Translations under genes and position numbers: made by a program
Part shown: positions 59,682 to 64,000 of the stretch, piece by piece
How the letters are laid out: the number at the start of each line of letters is the position of its first letter
Numbering within the stretch: position 1 is the first letter of the stretch
The notes under the pieces: model-generated
Seen by the model: only the letters and a program-made list of their open reading frames with translations
The model's database searches: none
What the model was told of the DNA's origin: nothing
Origin: Flavobacteriales bacterium
Lineage (GTDB): Bacteria; Bacteroidota; Bacteroidia; Flavobacteriales_F; PHOS-HE28
NCBI GenBank assembly: GCA_020635675.1
Contig: JACJZJ010000001.1
Location: 558,001-622,000 of the forward strand
Length of the DNA stretch: 64,000 nucleotides
Reading direction: 5' to 3'

Positions 59682-61850
59682 ATGAAGATCCAGCACATCG
59701 TCAGGGCCACGCCCCTCCTTCTGTTTTCCCTGTCCGCCATGGCACAAAAGCCCGGCACCGCCCAGGCGACCAGTGGCGACGACCCCACGTTGATGACCGT
59801 GGACGGGCGACCCGTGTCTCGCGGCGAGTTCGAGGCGATCTACAAGAAGAACAACAAGGACGCCGCAGTGACCAAGGAGGCCTTGGACGAATACCTCGAT
59901 CTGTTCATCAATTACAAGCTCAAGGTGCGCGAGGCGGAAGCCCTGGGCATGGACACGGTGCAAAAGTTCAAGACCGAATTGGACGGGTATCGCAAGCAAC
60001 TCGCACGGCCCTACCTTATCGACCGGGAACTCAATGAGAGCCTTATGAAGGAAGCCTACGATCGCTCGCAGGAGGAGATCCGGGCCAGCCACATCCTGGT
60101 GAAGCTGCCGGACGATCCCTCCCCGGAGGATACGCTGGCTGCCTGGAAGAAGATCACGGCGATCCGCGAGCGCATCATGAAGGGCGAGGATTTCGCCAAG
60201 GTCGCCCAGGCGAGCTCCGACGATCCCAGCGCGCGGAAGAACAACGGCGACCTGGGATGGTTCAGCGCCCTGCAAATGGTCTATCCGTTCGAAACTGCCG
60301 CATACAACACCACCGTTGGCCAGGTCGGTCAGCCGATCCGAACGCGTTTCGGCTATCATCTGATCAAGGTGACCGGTCGGCGGCCGGCGCGCGGACAGAT
60401 CCGCGTCGCACACATCATGTTGCGCAGCACGGACCAGGATACCCCCGAGAAGCAGGCCGAGGTGGAGAAGCGGATCAATGAGATCCATGACCAGCTTGCA
60501 CAAGGCAAGATCAGCTTCAATGACGCGGCATTGAAGTTCAGTGAGGACGAGAGCACCAACACCCGGGGCGGAGAACTGCCGATGTTCGGTACGGGCAAGA
60601 TGATCGAGGAGTTCGAGGACGCCGCGTTCGGCCTTGGCAACGACGGTGACCTCAGCGAGCCGTTCAAGACCCCCTACGGTTGGCACATCATCAACCGGCT
60701 GGAGTACATCCCACCACCGACCTACGAACAGGCGAAGAGCGATCTCAAGAGCAAGATCGGTCGCGACAGCCGTGCGGAGATCACGCGCAAGGCGTTCCTC
60801 CAGGAACTGCGGAAGGACTATCACTTCGCCGCGGACCCGAAGGCACTGAAGCCGATCGTATCCATGCTGGACAGCACCATATTCCAGAAAGGCACGGTAC
60901 TGATGGACACCCTGTCCCGCAAGGACGTGGTGGAGGGTCCCGTGATGCATGATGGCCGGCGGTTCCGCCGGGAGATCAACGGGATGCTCCATCAAGGGAA
61001 GGTGGTGAACGTGAGGAGCCGGAAGTACGATGACCTGACGACGACGCCCGAGGACACTGTCGTGGTCCGTGATGTCCAGGAAGGCTGGAGGTACGACCGG
61101 GCCAAGGCCGGCAAGATGACCAAGAACGTCTTCACCATCGATGGGCGCGCCTACGGACAACAGGAGTTCTTGGACTACCTGGAGGGGAAGCAGCGCAAGG
61201 AGAAGGGGATGGACTACAAGACCTATGTGGAGGCACGTTTCCAGGATTTCGTGGATGACCGGATCCTCGACTATGAGGACGCGCATCTCGATGAGAAGTA
61301 TCCCGAGTTCCGGATGTTGATGAAGGAATACAGGGATGGCATCCTGCTGTTCGAACTCACCGACGAGAAGGTCTGGAGCAAGGCGGTGAAGGATACCGCG
61401 GGGGCTGAAGCCTTCTACGCGACCCACAAGGATGATTTCATGTGGGATACGCGCTATGAGGCCGATGTCTATTCCTGTGCGAACACGGACGTGGCCAAGA
61501 AGGTGCGGGCCCTGTACAAGAAGGGCAAGCGTGGCCAGGAGATCGCCACGGTGATCAACGGCACCGATCCGCTCGCCGTGAACGTGGAGAGCGGAACATG
61601 GACCGGCGAGGAGAAGCCTTTCCTCAAGGGTATGGTCAAACCGGGGCTGGGGGATGATATCGTCCGGGATGGCAAGGTGATGGTGGTCGACATGCGCCAG
61701 GTGTTGCCGCCCACGCCGAAGAGCTTCGATGAGGCCCGTGGTGCCGTGACCGCCGCCTATCAGGACCAACTGGAGAAGGACTGGATCGCCGAATTGCGGG
61801 CCAAGTATCCCGTGCGCGTGGACAAGGACGTCCTTTACTCGATCCATTGA
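59682..61850 (+). CDS. Periplasmic peptidylprolyl isomerase with two parvulin domains (SurA/PpiD-like)
   Basis: A 722-residue periplasmic chaperone/isomerase: signal peptide (QHIVRATPLLLFSLSAMAQ), SurA-N-like helices (VDGRPVSRGEFEAIYKKNNKD, LDEYLDLFINYKLKVREAE), parvulin domain 1 (about 125-245: IRASHILVKL, DDPSARKNNGDLGWFSALQMVYPFE, TRFGYHLIKV), parvulin domain 2 (about 245-345: IRVAHIMLRSTD, DESTNTRGGELPMFGTGKMIEEFE, TPYGWHIINR), then a long C-terminal helical region. Folding outer-membrane proteins is the usual role. Followed 7 bp later by a lipoprotein gene and then by a SurA-like gene. Confidence 0.93.
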   Translation: MKIQHIVRATPLLLFSLSAMAQKPGTAQATSGDDPTLMTVDGRPVSRGEFEAIYKKNNKDAAVTKEALDEYLDLFINYKLKVREAEALGMDTVQKFKTELDGYRKQLARPYLIDRELNESLMKEAYDRSQEEIRASHILVKLPDDPSPEDTLAAWKKITAIRERIMKGEDFAKVAQASSDDPSARKNNGDLGWFSALQMVYPFETAAYNTTVGQVGQPIRTRFGYHLIKVTGRRPARGQIRVAHIMLRSTDQDTPEKQAEVEKRINEIHDQLAQGKISFNDAALKFSEDESTNTRGGELPMFGTGKMIEEFEDAAFGLGNDGDLSEPFKTPYGWHIINRLEYIPPPTYEQAKSDLKSKIGRDSRAEITRKAFLQELRKDYHFAADPKALKPIVSMLDSTIFQKGTVLMDTLSRKDVVEGPVMHDGRRFRREINGMLHQGKVVNVRSRKYDDLTTTPEDTVVVRDVQEGWRYDRAKAGKMTKNVFTIDGRAYGQQEFLDYLEGKQRKEKGMDYKTYVEARFQDFVDDRILDYEDAHLDEKYPEFRMLMKEYRDGILLFELTDEKVWSKAVKDTAGAEAFYATHKDDFMWDTRYEADVYSCANTDVAKKVRALYKKGKRGQEIATVINGTDPLAVNVESGTWTGEEKPFLKGMVKPGLGDDIVRDGKVMVVDMRQVLPPTPKSFDEARGAVTAAYQDQLEKDWIAELRAKYPVRVDKDVLYSIH

Positions 61851-61857
61851 TCCGCGC

Positions 61858-62721
61858 GTGATCAAGGCCGCCATGGGCAACGGCTGGGCCAGCGCGGTGT
61901 TCGCTGTTGGCGTGCTCGGTGCCTGCGGCCCTGAGCACGATCCGGCCGACCCGGCCATCGCTTGGGCCTACGGCGAAAAACTGTACTGGAGCGATCTGAG
62001 GCAGGTGATCCCCGTGGATGCCGCTCCCGAGGATAGTGCCGCGTTGGCGCATGGGTATATCGATAACTGGCTCAGGGAGCATGTGCTCATCGAGCAGGCG
62101 GAGCGCAACCTTCCGGACGCGGACAAGGATGTGGAGGCCCGCCTCCGCGACTATCGGAATTCGCTGATCATATACGCCTATGAAGGGGCTCTCGTGGACC
62201 AGAAGCTGGATACGGTGATACCGGAAGGGGAGGTGGAGCGTTACTATGAGGAGAACGGAAAGAACTTCCAACTGAAGGACGACATCGTACGGGTGCGCTG
62301 GTTCAAGGTGAGGGAAGCGGACAAGAAGACCCGCGACCGTTTGGACCGCTGGTTCCGGAGCGACAAGGACGAGGACCTGCACGACCTCGAGGTCTGGCTG
62401 GCGGAGCACGGCATTCCCATCAACGATTCCGGGGACGATTGGGTGACTTTCCATGCGCTGCAGGCACAGGTGCCCGTCCACACGGACAACGCCACCGATT
62501 GGCTGACACGGAACGAAAAGGTGTTGGTGGAGGACGACCCGGATACTTATTTCGTGCATCTCCTCGAGCATCGGCTTCAGGAGAGCATCTCACCTTTGCC
62601 CCTGGTCCAGCAGGACATCCGTTCCATCCTGCTGAACCAACGGAAGGTGAGACTGATCGAACGCATGCGCGATGACCTTTACAAGCAAGCCCTGGCCAAG
62701 GATGAAGTGGGTTCCTATTGA
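61858..62721 (+). CDS. Lipoprotein related to peptidylprolyl isomerases (SurA-N-like, no clear parvulin domain)
   Basis: A 287-residue lipoprotein starting at GTG 61858: IKAAMGNGWASAVFAVGVLGAC with lipobox Cys23 and a basic residue before the hydrophobic core, which favours this GTG over ATG 61873. The body is mostly helical with SurA-N-like features (DNWLREHVLIEQAERNLPDADKDVEARLRDYRNSLIIYAYEGALVDQKLD, VERYYEENGKNFQLKDDIVRVRWFKV). It sits between two isomerase genes, and the third gene overlaps its end by 20 bp. Probably a chaperone for envelope proteins. Confidence 0.8.
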   Translation: MIKAAMGNGWASAVFAVGVLGACGPEHDPADPAIAWAYGEKLYWSDLRQVIPVDAAPEDSAALAHGYIDNWLREHVLIEQAERNLPDADKDVEARLRDYRNSLIIYAYEGALVDQKLDTVIPEGEVERYYEENGKNFQLKDDIVRVRWFKVREADKKTRDRLDRWFRSDKDEDLHDLEVWLAEHGIPINDSGDDWVTFHALQAQVPVHTDNATDWLTRNEKVLVEDDPDTYFVHLLEHRLQESISPLPLVQQDIRSILLNQRKVRLIERMRDDLYKQALAKDEVGSY

Positions 62722-64000
62722 CCGGTCGGTGCTCGCGTGGGTCGCGTCCCTCCTGGCTTCCACCACACTGGTGGCCCAACCGGAGGGCGAACTCATCGAC
62801 GGCATAGTCGGTGTGGTGGGTCGAGAGGTGGTCCTGTATTCCGACGTTGTCGATCACATCGACCAGTTGCGCCAGGCGAACGAAACGGTGGACCAGGCCA
62901 GCATTTGTGCCGGATTCGAGGACATGCTGTACGAGAAGCTCCTGCTCGACCAGGCACGTCTGGACAGTGTTACGGTGGACGGATCACAGGTGGAGGCGGA
63001 ACTGGAGCGACGGGTCCGGTACTTCGTGATGCAGCTTGGTTCGCAGGAAAAGCTCGAGGAGTTCTATGGCAAGACCATCACTGAGATCAAGGCCGAGTTC
63101 TACGACCAGGTGCATGACCAACTGCTGGTCCAGACGATGCAGGGCCAGGTGGCTGGTGAGGTGCGAGTGACCCCGCGACAGGTCGATGCGTACTTCAACG
63201 CACTTCCCGAGGACAGCCTCCCGTTCATCAATGCACAGGTGCAATTCGCACAGATCCTGCGCGAGCCGAGGGTGAGCGAGGAGGAGGATCGCAGGGTCCG
63301 ACGGAAGATCGAGGAGTTCCGGGAGAGCATAGTGAAGGGCGAGAAGGACTTTTGCACGCTGGCCATCCTCTATTCCGAGGACCCGGGGTCGGCCAAGGAT
63401 TGCGGGGAACTTGGTCTCGTACCCACCGGGGTCATGGTGCCCGAATTCGATGCCGTCGCCCTCAGCTTGAAGGAGGGGGAGGTCTCCCAGGTCTTCAAGA
63501 CACAGTATGGTTACCACTTCATGCAGCTGATCGAAAGAAGAGGCCAGCAGTACAACGCCCGTCACATCCTGATCAAGCCCAAGGTCAGCACGGAAGACCT
63601 CCTCCGAGCAAAGGACCATTTGGACAGCCTGGCCACCCTGATCCGGGCCGGCAAGCTCGACTTCGGCACGGCTGCCGTCAACAATTCCGATGATGAGGAG
63701 AGCCGCAACGGGAATGGGATCATGATCGATCCGAACACCGGGGACCCCAAATGGGCCATGGGCGACCTGGACCAGCAGACCTTCTTCGTGATCGACAAAC
63801 TGGACGTGGGCCAGATCAGCGAACCGGCTATCGTGGTGCTTCCCGATGGCTCGAAGGCCTATCGGTTGATCCGCCTGCTGACCCGGACCGGACCGCACCG
63901 CGCGAACCTGACCGACGACTACCAGTTGTTCCAACAGGCCGCCGAACGCCGCATGAAGCGGAAAATGGTGGACGACTGGGTGAAGGAGAAACTGGGTGGC
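62702..64000 (+). CDS. surA: SurA-like peptidylprolyl isomerase (3' end beyond the window)
   Basis: The plus frame from ATG 62702 stays open to the window end (433 codons): signal peptide (PIDRSVLAWVASLLASTTLVAQ), SurA-N-like helices (GIVGVVGREVVLYSDVVDHIDQLRQ, GFEDMLYEKLLLDQARLDSV), a first parvulin domain (VQFAQILREPRVS, YSEDPGSAKDCGELGLVPTGVMVPEFD, TQYGYHFMQLIERRGQQ) and a second one begun at YNARHILIKPKVS with GNGIMIDPNTGDPKWAMGDLD. SurA is about 430-450 residues, so only a short tail is missing. The gene overlaps the lipoprotein by 20 bp. Confidence 0.9.
   Translation, partial: MKWVPIDRSVLAWVASLLASTTLVAQPEGELIDGIVGVVGREVVLYSDVVDHIDQLRQANETVDQASICAGFEDMLYEKLLLDQARLDSVTVDGSQVEAELERRVRYFVMQLGSQEKLEEFYGKTITEIKAEFYDQVHDQLLVQTMQGQVAGEVRVTPRQVDAYFNALPEDSLPFINAQVQFAQILREPRVSEEEDRRVRRKIEEFRESIVKGEKDFCTLAILYSEDPGSAKDCGELGLVPTGVMVPEFDAVALSLKEGEVSQVFKTQYGYHFMQLIERRGQQYNARHILIKPKVSTEDLLRAKDHLDSLATLIRAGKLDFGTAAVNNSDDEESRNGNGIMIDPNTGDPKWAMGDLDQQTFFVIDKLDVGQISEPAIVVLPDGSKAYRLIRLLTRTGPHRANLTDDYQLFQQAAERRMKRKMVDDWVKEKLGG

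Overview
The window reads as chromosomal DNA of a Bacteroidota bacterium, most likely an uncultured high-GC member of the Flavobacteriales. Evidence: an XrtF-type exosortase with its membrane partner and a PID-CTERM substrate; type IX secretion (T9SS)-style C-terminal domains; a DUF6089-like outer-membrane barrel; a tandem set of parvulin-type isomerases; and TAnnTTTG/TAnnTTCG promoter boxes ahead of most transcription units. The DNA is visibly GC-rich except for one AT-rich insertion near 25.6-26.4 kb. Taxonomy is inference; no rRNA gene is present.

Layout. 1-2.9 kb (minus strand): the start of glyA, a sulfotransferase, and an exosortase mini-operon. 3.1-8.5 kb (plus): a Wzc-like tyrosine autokinase with a Tyr/Gly tail, an ABC-2 O-antigen exporter pair (Wzm/Wzt) and a second sulfotransferase. 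8.5-25.5 kb: DegT aminotransferase, an opposed DegT-like protein, WbqC, an ATP-grasp/HAD fusion, an FkbM methyltransferase, several GT2 and GT4 glycosyltransferases, a first MBOAT/SGNH acyl-transfer pair, a hexapeptide acetyltransferase and WecB. 25.5-26.7 kb: an AT-rich insertion with one secreted-protein gene, inverted repeats and a broken tyrosine recombinase. 26.7-37.5 kb: more glycosyltransferases and epimerases, an AMP-forming ligase and a second MBOAT/SGNH pair. 37.5-40.8 kb (minus): three tandem paralogous secreted proteins behind a T9SS-like secreted protein. 40.9-50.7 kb: two CotH-like kinases around an O-antigen polymerase/ligase-like protein, a metallophosphatase-like protein, a UXS-like epimerase and AsnB. 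50.7-64 kb: housekeeping and envelope genes (DUF6089-like barrel, nitronate monooxygenase, gliding/T9SS type-B protein, IMP dehydrogenase, M28 peptidase, AI-2E-type permease, three peptidylprolyl isomerase genes).

Taken together, 3-50 kb is a large surface-polysaccharide locus: 11 recognisable glycosyltransferases, sugar-nucleotide enzymes, sulfation, O-acylation, methylation, possible aminoacylation or amidation, and ABC-type export with a Wzc-type regulator. No initiating sugar-phosphate transferase, Wzx flippase or Wza-type outer-membrane channel is visible here, so those functions must lie elsewhere. Most genes are head-to-tail with ATGA overlaps, interrupted by internal promoter boxes, several so close to the start codon that leaderless or near-leaderless mRNAs are implied.
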